DNA of 5,779 bases, taken from contig CAMBQX010000114.1 of the NCBI GenBank assembly GCA_945870085.1, positions 1 to 5,779 on the forward strand, written 5' to 3'. How positions within the stretch are numbered: position 1 is the stretch's first letter; each line of letters begins with the position of its first letter. Shown here piece after piece: positions 1 through 5,779 of the stretch. Below the pieces are notes generated by a model. It saw nothing but the letters and a program-made list of their open reading frames with translations, was not told the origin of the DNA and ran no database searches. The stretch comes from Bifidobacterium breve. Its GTDB lineage: Bacteria; Actinomycetota; Actinomycetes; S36-B12. The position numbers and the translations under genes were made by a program.

Positions 1-1134
1 ATTACCGACCTCAACGGATTCGCCAGGCTTGGCGATGCTGGGGTTGATCTCTTGATGATTGACAGCACCAATGCCGAAGTCCCGGGTTTTGTCCCGAGTG
101 AGCGCGACATCGTCCCAGTGTTGGATGCGGTATTTCTGCGGGCCGAAGGCCGCATCATTGTGGCCTCCTTCGCATCACATATTCACCGCGTGCAACAGGT
201 CATCGATATGGCGGCACTGCATGGCCGAAAAGTGGCGTGGGTGGGTCGGTCGATGATTCGAAATATGGGTATCGCCCGGGATCTTGGATACCTACAGATT
301 CCAGGCGGGCTCTTGGTTGCGGTTGATGATCTTTCGGATTTACCAGACGATGAGACCGTGCTGATCTGCACCGGTTCACAGGGGGAGCCGATGGCGGTGC
401 TCTCGCGCATAGCCAACCGAGATCACCCAATTAGTGTCGGGCCGAGTGACACCATTGTGCTTGCTTCTTCATTGATCCCGGGCAATGAGAACGCGGTGTT
501 CCGGGTGATTAATGGACTATCAAAACTCGGTGCGCATATCATCCACAAAGGAAATGCGCTCGTGCACGTCTCCGGCCATGCTGCAGCCGGTGAGTTACGT
601 TATGTCTATAACATCGTTAAGCCAAGGCACGTGTTGCCGGTTCACGGCGAGTGGCGCCACATGAGGGCAAATGCTGAAATCGCTCGCGGCGTCGGCATCA
701 CGGCGGATCGCATCTTATTGGCAGACGATGGCATGGTTATTGACCTCGTTGATGGGAAGGCGTCCATTACCGGCTATGTACCTGTGGGCTTTGTTTATGT
801 TGACGGCTCCAGCGTGGGTGATGTCACCGAGAACTTACTGAAGGATCGACTGGTGCTCGGTGAAGAAGGATTTATCTCGATCTTCGCCGCCGTTGATCTA
901 ATTGATTCTAAAGTTGTTGTTGGGCCGGAGATCCATGCTCGGGGACTTGGCCTAGATGATGAAGCCATGGCGCCCTTACTTGATCAAGTGCGCGATGCCT
1001 TGGAAGAAGCCTTGCGCCATGGCACGACCGACCCCCATGAATTAAAGCAACTGGTACGGCGGCGGGTCGGTAAGTGGGTCAGTGGTACCCATCGGCGCCG
1101 CCCGATGATAGTCCCGGTAATCGTGGAGGCATAA
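1..1134 (+). CDS. rnj: Ribonuclease J (5'-truncated by the window edge)
   Basis: Ribonuclease J is a cytoplasmic metallo-beta-lactamase/beta-CASP RNase with 5'-to-3' exonuclease and endonuclease activity in mRNA decay and rRNA maturation. The reading frame is open from base 1, giving 377 residues of a family usually about 550-560 long. Roughly the first 180 residues, including the HxHxDH zinc motif, are therefore upstream of the window. The ATG at 52 is internal: the 17 codons before it (ITDLNGFARLGDAG...) match the family. Visible motifs, counted from base 1, are DSTNAE at about residues 21-26 with the metal-ligand Asp, ICTGSQGEP at 122-130, HVSGHA at 189-194 and PVHGEWR at 213-219 (the beta-CASP His motifs). 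The C-terminal domain follows with GPEIHARG, and the protein ends RRRPMIVPV. No catalytic residue is missing in the visible part. In Actinomycetota this gene commonly sits just before ftsK, as here. The family assignment is secure; J1 versus J2 subtype is not relevant because actinobacteria usually have one copy. Confidence 0.96.
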   Translation: MTDLNGFARLGDAGVDLLMIDSTNAEVPGFVPSERDIVPVLDAVFLRAEGRIIVASFASHIHRVQQVIDMAALHGRKVAWVGRSMIRNMGIARDLGYLQIPGGLLVAVDDLSDLPDDETVLICTGSQGEPMAVLSRIANRDHPISVGPSDTIVLASSLIPGNENAVFRVINGLSKLGAHIIHKGNALVHVSGHAAAGELRYVYNIVKPRHVLPVHGEWRHMRANAEIARGVGITADRILLADDGMVIDLVDGKASITGYVPVGFVYVDGSSVGDVTENLLKDRLVLGEEGFISIFAAVDLIDSKVVVGPEIHARGLGLDDEAMAPLLDQVRDALEEALRHGTTDPHELKQLVRRRVGKWVSGTHRRRPMIVPVIVEA

Positions 1135-1153
1135 GGGCCGAGATTGCTTCCTA

Positions 1154-1170
1154 CTTCGTTGGTTTCGAAG
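1154..1170. repeat. Small inverted repeat after the RNase J gene
   Basis: CTTCG (1154-1158) pairs with CGAAG (1166-1170) around a 7-nt loop. An outer GGGCC (1135-1139) could pair with GGCCC (1177-1181), so the nested structure would start directly after the RNase J stop codon. No T-run follows, so this is not a standard intrinsic terminator. It could be a 3'-end stabilising or Rho-dependent structure, or chance. Confidence 0.3.
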
Positions 1171-1196
1171 GCTAGAGGCCCAAATTGGAGAATATG

Positions 1197-1210
1197 GCCC
1201 CAAATGGGGC
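1197..1210. repeat. Perfect palindromic hairpin in the RNase J–ftsK spacer
   Basis: GCCCC (1197-1201), loop AAAT, GGGGC (1206-1210) form a perfect 5-bp GC stem. The bases after it are AAAAATATCA, so on the plus strand the U-run needed for an intrinsic terminator is absent; on the minus strand the T-run lies before the stem, not after it. Nineteen bases upstream is a related smaller palindrome, CCAAATTGG (1180-1188). The pair could be a binding site or an RNA 3'-end structure; the sequence does not decide this. Confidence 0.4.
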
Positions 1211-1275
1211 AAAAATATCAGCGACACGAACGGGTGGGGAGTGTGTGACTACCGGGACTGGTGGGTTTAGGTGGG

Positions 1276-1281
1276 TACGCT
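1276..1281 (+). promoter_or_regulatory. Candidate -10 element for leaderless ftsK transcription
   Basis: TACGCT fits the actinobacterial TAnnnT -10 consensus. It is followed by exactly 6 nt (GCGGTC) and then the ATG at 1288, which puts the expected transcription start on or beside the A of the ATG. No convincing Shine-Dalgarno precedes either the ATG at 1288 or the GTG at 1261, which supports leaderless translation. A good -35 hexamer is not seen at 16-18 nt upstream; many actinobacterial promoters lack one. This is inferred from spacing and consensus only. Confidence 0.55.
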
Positions 1282-1287
1282 GCGGTC

Positions 1288-3861
1288 ATGGCTTCCCGCA
1301 CGTCCGCACCGGGCCGTTCACGATCCGGTCGCGGATCTTCCCCGGCAAAACGTCCTTCCCCGGCAAAACGTGCAACGCGACCAAAGGCACCCGTCAAACG
1401 GGCAGCTAGTGGGCCCGGACCACTAGTCCGCGTAGCTTTTGCCAGCGGCCGGGTTATCCGCGGCGGTTATCTCGCGTTAGCGCACGGGCTGGGGTTTGTT
1501 GCTCGCAATATCGGCTCAGGGGCACGCGGGCTTGATCCGGCTCAACGCCGTGATGGTTTAGCGCTCGCGTTCATTGCAGCTGCGGCAATTCTGCTCGCCG
1601 GCACTTGGTTTGGCGTTGAAGGCTGGTTTGTGTCGTGGGCCGCGCTGGTGTCTCAGGCGCTATTTGGTGCGCTCGACTTTGTAATTCCGATTGTTTTGCT
1701 GGGCTTGGCGTGGCGCTATCTGCGTCATCCAGATGAGCAGGCAACCACCGGGCGATTGTTAATCGGCGGAGGCGCGGTGCTAATCGCGCTCTTGGGGCTT
1801 TGGCATTTGATCCAAGGGGCGGCTACACCAAGTGATGGCTCAGATGCGATGAGCACCGGTGGTGGGGTGTTGGGGTGGATAGCAACCGCGCCAATTGTCG
1901 CGGCAATCGGCCCAATCGTCACCGGGATTATTTTTTCCCTAATCTTGGTGTTTGGTGTTTTAATCCTTACCGCAACCTCGCTTAGCGCCTTACGCGCAAG
2001 ATTCGGTGCCGGGCTCCACCAGCTAACGCGCATTGGTGCTTTGGGTGCGGTCTTCAGCCGGCGGCCAACCCGCCCTGAGAATGCGACCGAAGGTGGTGAT
2101 GCTGCTGGCGACGGCGTTGAGGCCCTTGACGAAGGGGTGCCCGATGGTCTTGGCGGAGCATTTGTCGGGGATGAGCCTTTTGTAACACCGATCGCGGAAG
2201 ATGAATTCCGGCCGGCGGCAGCGCTGATGGCCGGCATGACACCGACCAACTCCATTGCTCGGCCTGCTGTTACAGCTGAGCCGGTGAGCAATCTGGCACG
2301 CCATGAAACTGTGGCACTTGCGCGGCCGGTAAACGGGGCTTCGGAAAGTCGGGCTCCCAAACTGGTCGAGCAACTGCCGCTATCTGGCAGCGTAACTTAT
2401 GTATTGCCACCTGCGAATCTGCTAAAGCCGGGTGCTGAACATAAGACTGCTACGCGGGCAAATGATCAAGTGGTTGCAGCATTGACCGAGGTCCTCGAGC
2501 AATTCGGCATCGACGCTCAGGTAACCGGCTTCATGCGCGGCCCAACAGTTACGCGATATGAAATCGAATTGGGCCCGAGCGTCAAAGTTGAACGGATAAC
2601 CGCACTTAGTAAGAATATCGCCTACGCGGTTGCAAGCGCAGACGTGCGCATTCTCAGCCCGATCCCGGGAAAGAAAGCAATAGGGATTGAGATTCCGAAC
2701 TCTGACCGCGAACTAGTCGCCTTGGCTGATGTCATGCGCAGCAAAGCCGCAACAGGTGATCAACACCCGATGGTGGCTGCACTCGGCAAAGATGTTGAGG
2801 GCGGATTCGTGGTCGCCAACCTCGCCAAAATGCCACATATGCTGGTGGCAGGTGCGACCGGTGCGGGTAAATCCAGTTGCATAAACGCCCTGGTGACCTC
2901 CATTCTCATGCGGGCGACCCCTGATGAAGTCCGTTTGATCCTGGTAGATCCAAAGCGGGTTGAGTTGAAGGCTTATGAGGGTGTTCCACACTTGATCACG
3001 CCAATTATCACCAACCCGAAGAAGGCGGCTGACGCTCTGCAATGGGTTGTCAAGGAGATGGATCGTAGGTACGACGATCTAGCTCTATATGGATTCCGCC
3101 ATATTGATGATTTCAATAAAGCCGTCAAGAGCGGTCGCCTGGAAGCACTCGCGGGCAGTGAGCGAGTGCTGAGGCCTTATCCGTACTTACTAGTGGTTGT
3201 TGATGAGCTTGCGGATCTAATGATGGTGGCCCCGCGTGATGTCGAGGACGCAATCGTCCGCATCACGCAGCTGGCGCGAGCTGCCGGTATCCACCTGGTG
3301 CTTGCGACGCAGCGTCCAAGTGTTGATGTGGTAACCGGCCTGATCAAGGCGAATGTTCCAAGTCGTTTGGCATTCGCCACCTCGAGCCTGACTGATAGTC
3401 GAGTCATCTTGGATCAGCCAGGGGCCGAGAAGCTGGTCGGTCAAGGTGATGGTTTGTTCTTGCCGATGGGGGCCAATAAGAGCCAGCGCATTCAAGGCGC
3501 ATTCGTGTCCGAGAATGAAATCCGCGCGGTGGTTGCTCACTGTAAGGCGCAGTCCGCCGCCGTCTATTTGGACGAGGTCACCACGGTGGCTTCAGTTGGA
3601 TCCAAGGAAGTTGACGGGGATATCGGTGACGACCTTGATGTGCTCATCCAGGCCGTTGAGTTGGTGATTTCGACCCAGTTCGGGTCTACTTCAATGTTGC
3701 AACGCAAGTTGCGGGTGGGGTTTGCCAAAGCTGGTCGCCTGATGGACCTGATGGAGTCCCGTGGCGTAGTTGGTCCCAGCGAAGGCTCTAAGGCTCGCGA
3801 TGTCTTGGTAAAGCCCGAAGAACTACCGGAAATTATTGCAATGCTTCGGGGAGACTCGTAG
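1288..3861 (+). CDS. ftsK: DNA translocase FtsK
   Basis: FtsK is a septum-anchored hexameric ATPase that pumps DNA to clear and resolve the chromosome terminus during division. The gene is complete, giving 857 residues from the ATG at 1288, a usual size. Order: a basic Lys/Arg/Pro/Ala tail (about 1-41), four predicted membrane segments (about 90-109, 124-144, 155-176, 197-229), an Ala/Gly/Asp/Glu-rich linker (to about 355), the alpha domain (about 359-471) and the beta RecA-like motor. The motor shows Walker A GATGAGKSS at 522-530, Walker B LLVVVDE ending at Asp639-Glu640, and ATQRPSVDVVTGLIKANVPS from 673. A gamma winged helix (about 782-853) carries STSMLQRKLRVGFAKAGRL, the DNA sequence-reading region. 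An in-frame GTG at 1261 would add nine residues. I prefer ATG 1288 because actinobacterial FtsKs start MASRTS-like and because a -10 element sits 6 nt upstream. All key residues are intact. It lies downstream of RNase J and probably has its own promoter. Confidence 0.97.
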   Translation: MASRTSAPGRSRSGRGSSPAKRPSPAKRATRPKAPVKRAASGPGPLVRVAFASGRVIRGGYLALAHGLGFVARNIGSGARGLDPAQRRDGLALAFIAAAAILLAGTWFGVEGWFVSWAALVSQALFGALDFVIPIVLLGLAWRYLRHPDEQATTGRLLIGGGAVLIALLGLWHLIQGAATPSDGSDAMSTGGGVLGWIATAPIVAAIGPIVTGIIFSLILVFGVLILTATSLSALRARFGAGLHQLTRIGALGAVFSRRPTRPENATEGGDAAGDGVEALDEGVPDGLGGAFVGDEPFVTPIAEDEFRPAAALMAGMTPTNSIARPAVTAEPVSNLARHETVALARPVNGASESRAPKLVEQLPLSGSVTYVLPPANLLKPGAEHKTATRANDQVVAALTEVLEQFGIDAQVTGFMRGPTVTRYEIELGPSVKVERITALSKNIAYAVASADVRILSPIPGKKAIGIEIPNSDRELVALADVMRSKAATGDQHPMVAALGKDVEGGFVVANLAKMPHMLVAGATGAGKSSCINALVTSILMRATPDEVRLILVDPKRVELKAYEGVPHLITPIITNPKKAADALQWVVKEMDRRYDDLALYGFRHIDDFNKAVKSGRLEALAGSERVLRPYPYLLVVVDELADLMMVAPRDVEDAIVRITQLARAAGIHLVLATQRPSVDVVTGLIKANVPSRLAFATSSLTDSRVILDQPGAEKLVGQGDGLFLPMGANKSQRIQGAFVSENEIRAVVAHCKAQSAAVYLDEVTTVASVGSKEVDGDIGDDLDVLIQAVELVISTQFGSTSMLQRKLRVGFAKAGRLMDLMESRGVVGPSEGSKARDVLVKPEELPEIIAMLRGDS
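1337..1371 (+). repeat. Two-copy tandem repeat inside ftsK
   Basis: A 17-bp sequence (CTTCCCCGGCAAAACGT) occurs exactly twice, at 1337-1353 and 1355-1371, with an 18-bp period. It encodes the hexapeptide pair SPAKRP/SPAKRA in the basic N-terminal tail of FtsK. Because the period is six codons, gain or loss of a copy would keep the frame, so the tail length may vary between strains. Confidence 0.75.
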
Positions 3862-3865
3862 CTCC

Positions 3866-3912
3866 AAGGGACCGATTTGTCCACCAAATTGCCTATTGAA
3901 ATTTTCCCTTTT
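3866..3912 (+). terminator. Weak candidate terminator after ftsK
   Basis: AAGGGA (3866-3871) can pair with TCCCTT (3905-3910), followed by two more T residues. Between them AAATT (3886-3890) can pair with AATTT (3900-3904), and GGAC (3869-3872) has an alternative partner, GTCC (3879-3882). The loop is long and the T-run is short and broken by CG, so this is only a possibility. Other than this, and a possible -10 downstream, the ftsK–HTH spacer shows nothing recognisable. Confidence 0.18.
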
Positions 3913-3939
3913 CGTCGTGCGCACATATGGCGAGCGCGC

Positions 3940-3945
3940 TAATCT
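3940..3945 (+). promoter_or_regulatory. Possible -10 element for the HTH gene
   Basis: TAATCT fits TAnnnT and lies 29 nt before the ATG at 3975, so a transcript starting about 7 nt further on would have a leader of roughly 23 nt containing the Shine-Dalgarno. No clear -35 is seen at normal spacing; a TTGAAA at 3896-3901 is too far away. Such a hexamer is easily found by chance, so the call is weak. Confidence 0.25.
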
Positions 3946-3964
3946 TCTCCCGTCATTCAAGTCT

Positions 3965-3970
3965 GGAGGT
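3965..3970 (+). promoter_or_regulatory. Strong ribosome binding site fixing the HTH gene start
   Basis: GGAGGT sits five nucleotides (counted from the end of GGAGG) before the ATG at 3975. This is near-ideal Shine-Dalgarno placement and selects that ATG over the in-frame ATG at 3927, which has no such site. It contrasts with ftsK and rimO, which lack a clear site. Confidence 0.8.
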
Positions 3971-3974
3971 GTTA

Positions 3975-4229
3975 ATGAGCGTCGGGGTGACCATCAAGAA
4001 CGCCCGGGTGGCATTAGGTTTGACGACGGCCGATTTAGCCTCCTCGACCAAGATTCGCGGGTCCATGCTGGTTGCCCTAGAGGCCGATGATTTTGATTGT
4101 TTTGGTGGTTCCGCCTACGTCCGCGGCCATCTAAAGGTATTGGCTAATTGCCTGGGGTTGGACCCTGAGAGCCTAGTGGCTGAATTTGATGGATTTCGAA
4201 GTCAGGTCAGTGCCTTCGAGCGTTATTAA
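3975..4229 (+). CDS. Small RodZ-type helix-turn-helix (HTH_25) protein
   Basis: An 84-residue protein made almost wholly of the HTH domain found at the N-terminus of RodZ-like proteins. The pattern TIKNARVALGLTTADLASSTKIR (about 6-28), then LVALEADDFDCFGG (32-45), then YVRGHLKVLANCLGLDP (48-64) follows the five-helix HTH_25 fold. The start at 3975 is chosen because GGAGGT precedes it and residues upstream of it (from ATG 3927) do not resemble the family. Full RodZ proteins continue into a transmembrane helix and an extracytoplasmic domain; here the protein ends at FERY with no hydrophobic segment, and the next gene begins about 45 nt later, so there is no leftover C-terminus. In E. coli RodZ this domain contacts MreB; in actinobacteria an HTH gene commonly lies between ftsK and rimO, but its role is poorly defined. 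It could bind DNA or a protein partner. The family is well supported; the function is unknown. The two cysteines (42 and 59) are noted without a proposed role. Confidence 0.88.
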   Translation: MSVGVTIKNARVALGLTTADLASSTKIRGSMLVALEADDFDCFGGSAYVRGHLKVLANCLGLDPESLVAEFDGFRSQVSAFERY

Positions 4230-4252
4230 CTCCCGCTAACTATTGCGCCCAA

Positions 4253-4279
4253 GGCACCTCCGTAGGCTGGGGTGGTGCC
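4253..4279. repeat. Inverted repeat bracketing the rimO promoter and start codon
   Basis: GGCACC (4253-4258) is perfectly complementary to GGTGCC (4274-4279), with 15 nt between. The spacer contains the TAGGCT -10 candidate and the right arm contains the GTG start at 4275. In DNA this could be an operator. In a read-through RNA from the upstream gene it could fold and hide the start codon. A 6-bp match can also be chance. Confidence 0.4.
4263..4268 (+). promoter_or_regulatory. Candidate -10 element for leaderless rimO transcription
   Basis: TAGGCT fits TAnnnT and is followed by 6 nt (GGGGTG) and then GTG at 4275, the same geometry as at ftsK. The expected transcript would begin at or next to the G of that GTG. 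No Shine-Dalgarno is placed for either GTG 4272 or GTG 4275. A TTGCGC at 4243-4248 is only 14 nt upstream, too close for a standard -35. Confidence 0.5.
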
Positions 4280-5723
4280 CGAGAATTTAAGTACCACGCA
4301 GCAAAGTGTCGCACTTGTGACTTTAGGGTGCGCCCGCAATGAAGTTGACTCTGAAGAACTTGCTGGTCGATTGACCGCCGCTGGTTGGACGATCGTCGAT
4401 GATCCAGCCACCGCTGATGCGGTGCTTGTTAACACTTGCGGTTTCGTGGATGTGGCTAAAAAGGATTCAATCGACGCCGTGATCGGAGCTGCGGCCCTTA
4501 AAGGCGCAACTGGCGGGCCACAAGCCGTAGTTGCGGTGGGTTGTCTTTCCGAGCGCTACGGGCGCGAGCTAGCCGATGAGCTGCCCGAGGCCGATGCAGT
4601 TTTGAGTTTTGATGATTACCCAGATATTTCTGAGCGGCTACGAGCCATCGTTGCCGGCGAGCGACCGCCCGCACATAAGCCGCGCGATCGGCGTACCCTG
4701 CTCCCGATCTCACCGGTTGATCGACCTGCGGTCGTCATGCCAATCCCAGGTCATGGTGAGAGCGATTTGGGTGCTGAACCCGGGTGGCAACCGCCGATCC
4801 TGCGCCGCCGCCTTGATGGCAGCCCGGTCGCGCCCGTGAAATTGGCTTCCGGCTGCGACCGCCGGTGCACTTTTTGCGCTATCCCGTCATTTCGAGGTTC
4901 ATTTATCTCACGGCCAACCACCGACATCATCGAAGAGATCAAGTGGTTGGTGGATCAAGGGGTGCGGGAAGTCGTATTGGTGAGTGAGAATTCAACTTCG
5001 TACGGAAAAGATCTAGGCGACATACGACTAATGGAGTCACTGCTCCCCGCCATTGGAAACACCACGTCTCTAAGCAGATTGCGCGTGGCCTACCTGCAAC
5101 CCGCGGAGGTGCGCCCGGGGCTAATTGAAGTCATTGCGCACACACCTGTTGTTGCGCCCTATTTCGATCTTTCATTTCAGCATGCCAGTACTGCGCTGCT
5201 TCGCCGCATGCGGCGTTTTGGCGGGCGAGTCGATTTCCTCACACTCATTGCACAGATTAGAGAGTTGAACCCAGATGCTGGGATCCGCAGCAATTTCATC
5301 GTGGGGTTTCCAGGTGAGACTCAAGAAGAGTTCGATGAACTGGTGCTCTTCTTAAATGAAGCACGTTTAGACGCGGTTGGGATATTTGGTTACAGCGATG
5401 AGGATGGCACCGAGGCTGCAACATTTGCTGATAAATTGGCCGAAGATGTCATCCGCGCACGCGTCGAAATGATTTCAACGGTGGCCGAGGAGATCATGGC
5501 GCAACGTGCCGAAGATCGAATCGGTACCACGGTTGAAGTCCTCATTGAAACCCAAGAGCTTGATGAAGATGGTGAGCCAACTGGGCGATTGGTAGGGCGC
5601 GCCGGACATCAAGGACCCGATGACGGTTCAACAATCGTGAGCGGTGCCGCAAACATTGGAGATTTCGTGACCGCCAATGTAGTCGATACCGAAGGGGTGG
5701 ATCTACTTGCGGAGCCGGTGTGA
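4275..5723 (+). CDS. rimO: Ribosomal protein S12 (uS12) methylthiotransferase RimO
   Basis: RimO is a cytoplasmic radical-SAM enzyme that adds a methylthio group to the beta carbon of a conserved Asp in ribosomal protein uS12. The gene is complete, 482 residues from GTG 4275. The N-terminal UPF0004 domain has its three cluster cysteines in TLGCARNEVDSEE (Cys19), VNTCGF (Cys55) and AVGCLSERYG (Cys90). GCARNxVDSE and the FDDYPDIS segment point to RimO rather than MiaB. The radical-SAM core has the C-x3-C-x2-C motif GCDRRCTFC (Cys194, 198, 201) followed by AIPSFRGSFISRP, then FQHAS and NFIVGFPGET. The C-terminal TRAM domain starts near residue 415 and includes GRLVGRAGHQGPDDG. The insert of about 40 residues before the SAM motif is usual for actinobacterial RimO. 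GTG 4272 is an alternative start one codon earlier; 4275 fits the 6-nt spacing from the -10 element. Its stop overlaps the next gene by 4 nt, so the two are probably cotranscribed and translationally coupled. Confidence 0.97.
   Translation: MPENLSTTQQSVALVTLGCARNEVDSEELAGRLTAAGWTIVDDPATADAVLVNTCGFVDVAKKDSIDAVIGAAALKGATGGPQAVVAVGCLSERYGRELADELPEADAVLSFDDYPDISERLRAIVAGERPPAHKPRDRRTLLPISPVDRPAVVMPIPGHGESDLGAEPGWQPPILRRRLDGSPVAPVKLASGCDRRCTFCAIPSFRGSFISRPTTDIIEEIKWLVDQGVREVVLVSENSTSYGKDLGDIRLMESLLPAIGNTTSLSRLRVAYLQPAEVRPGLIEVIAHTPVVAPYFDLSFQHASTALLRRMRRFGGRVDFLTLIAQIRELNPDAGIRSNFIVGFPGETQEEFDELVLFLNEARLDAVGIFGYSDEDGTEAATFADKLAEDVIRARVEMISTVAEEIMAQRAEDRIGTTVEVLIETQELDEDGEPTGRLVGRAGHQGPDDGSTIVSGAANIGDFVTANVVDTEGVDLLAEPV
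5711..5714 (+). promoter_or_regulatory. Ribosome binding site for the gene starting at 5720
   Basis: GGAG inside the last codons of rimO lies five nucleotides before the GTG at 5720, a normal Shine-Dalgarno spacing. It supports that GTG as a real start within the 4-nt overlap. Confidence 0.5.
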
Positions 5724-5779
5724 GGCCACCTAAGCCGGATGCTGCTGGTGATTTAGTCTCCGGTACGTCAATCGTAAAT
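5720..5779 (+). CDS. pgsA: Start of a downstream gene, probably PgsA-type phosphatidyltransferase (3'-truncated)
   Basis: A frame opens at GTG 5720, overlapping the rimO TGA as GTGA, and runs to the window edge for 20 codons: MRPPKPDAAGDLVSGTSIVN. In Actinomycetota the gene after rimO is usually pgsA, which makes phosphatidylglycerol phosphate from CDP-diacylglycerol and glycerol 3-phosphate at the membrane. The final SIVN would fit the short polar stretch just before the first membrane helix (often xxNxPNxLTxxR-like) in that family. Too little is visible to see the CDP-alcohol phosphotransferase motif, so the identity rests on gene order. That a real gene starts here is better supported than its name: the overlap, the GGAG and the uninterrupted frame agree. 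Confidence 0.55.
   Translation, partial: MRPPKPDAAGDLVSGTSIVN

Noticed and set aside
1281..1300. TGCGG/CCGCA inverted repeat around the ftsK ATG
   Set aside because: A 5-bp match with a 10-nt loop in GC-rich coding sequence is expected by chance; the left arm only abuts the -10 element.
1185..1409. Plus-strand open frame of 74 codons overlapping the ftsK start
   Set aside because: It overlaps ftsK in another frame, has no family resemblance, and its start lies in the palindrome-rich spacer without a Shine-Dalgarno.
1725..2360. Long open frame on the minus strand, 211 codons, opposite the ftsK linker region
   Set aside because: It lies entirely inside ftsK, resembles no family I know, and is low-complexity (Ala/Ser/Pro/Arg) as expected for the complement of a GC-rich Ala/Gly-coding region.
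3564..3926. Minus-strand open frame of 120 codons across the ftsK 3' end
   Set aside because: It is mostly antisense to the conserved FtsK gamma domain and shows no recognisable motif or convincing ribosome binding site.
3927..3974. Sixteen-residue N-terminal extension of the HTH protein from ATG 3927
   Set aside because: No Shine-Dalgarno precedes it, the extension does not match HTH_25 proteins, and ATG 3975 has an excellent GGAGGT site.
4230..4274. Possible frameshifted remnant of a RodZ transmembrane or C-terminal region
   Set aside because: Only about 45 nt separate the HTH stop from rimO, and they hold promoter-like sequence, not a hydrophobic coding stretch in any frame.
1..5779. Mobile element, CRISPR array, tRNA/rRNA, toxin-antitoxin or defence system
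   Set aside because: No transposase or integrase reading frame, spaced repeat array, tRNA-like cloverleaf or other such signature is visible; the window is filled by conserved housekeeping genes.

Overview
The window looks like an ordinary chromosomal segment from a high- to medium-GC Actinomycetota bacterium; the base composition is moderately GC-rich by eye. The evidence is the gene order RNase J – ftsK – short HTH gene – rimO – (probable) pgsA, all on the plus strand. This order is a familiar conserved block in Actinomycetota. The proteins also carry actinobacterial hallmarks: an FtsK beginning MASRTSA with a Lys/Arg/Pro/Ala-rich tail, a RimO with the insert before the radical-SAM core, and an RNase J ending in RRRPMIVPV.

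Layout. Positions 1-1134 hold the C-terminal two thirds of RNase J; its start and metallo-beta-lactamase HxHxDH motif lie left of the window. Positions 1135-1287 are non-coding, with small inverted repeats and a -10-like hexamer placed so that ftsK would be transcribed as a leaderless mRNA. Positions 1288-3861 encode a complete FtsK DNA translocase. Positions 3862-3974 are a second spacer, ending in a strong Shine-Dalgarno. Positions 3975-4229 encode an 84-residue stand-alone RodZ-type HTH (HTH_25) protein with no membrane anchor. Positions 4230-4274 are a short spacer holding another TAnnnT hexamer, with the same 6-nt distance to the start codon as at ftsK. Positions 4275-5723 encode a complete RimO, the methylthiotransferase for ribosomal protein uS12. 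At 5720 a further gene begins, overlapping the rimO stop by 4 nt. Only 20 codons are visible, and its context and N-terminus suggest pgsA.

Functionally this is a housekeeping block: RNA maturation and decay (RNase J), chromosome segregation and division (FtsK), a small possibly envelope- or cytoskeleton-related HTH protein, ribosome modification (RimO) and phospholipid synthesis (probable PgsA). I see no mobile element, CRISPR array, tRNA, rRNA or defence system. I do not find a new biological system here. The points worth a second look are the matched leaderless-promoter geometry at ftsK and rimO, the reduction of the RodZ-like gene to its HTH domain, and an inverted repeat that brackets the rimO promoter and start codon.
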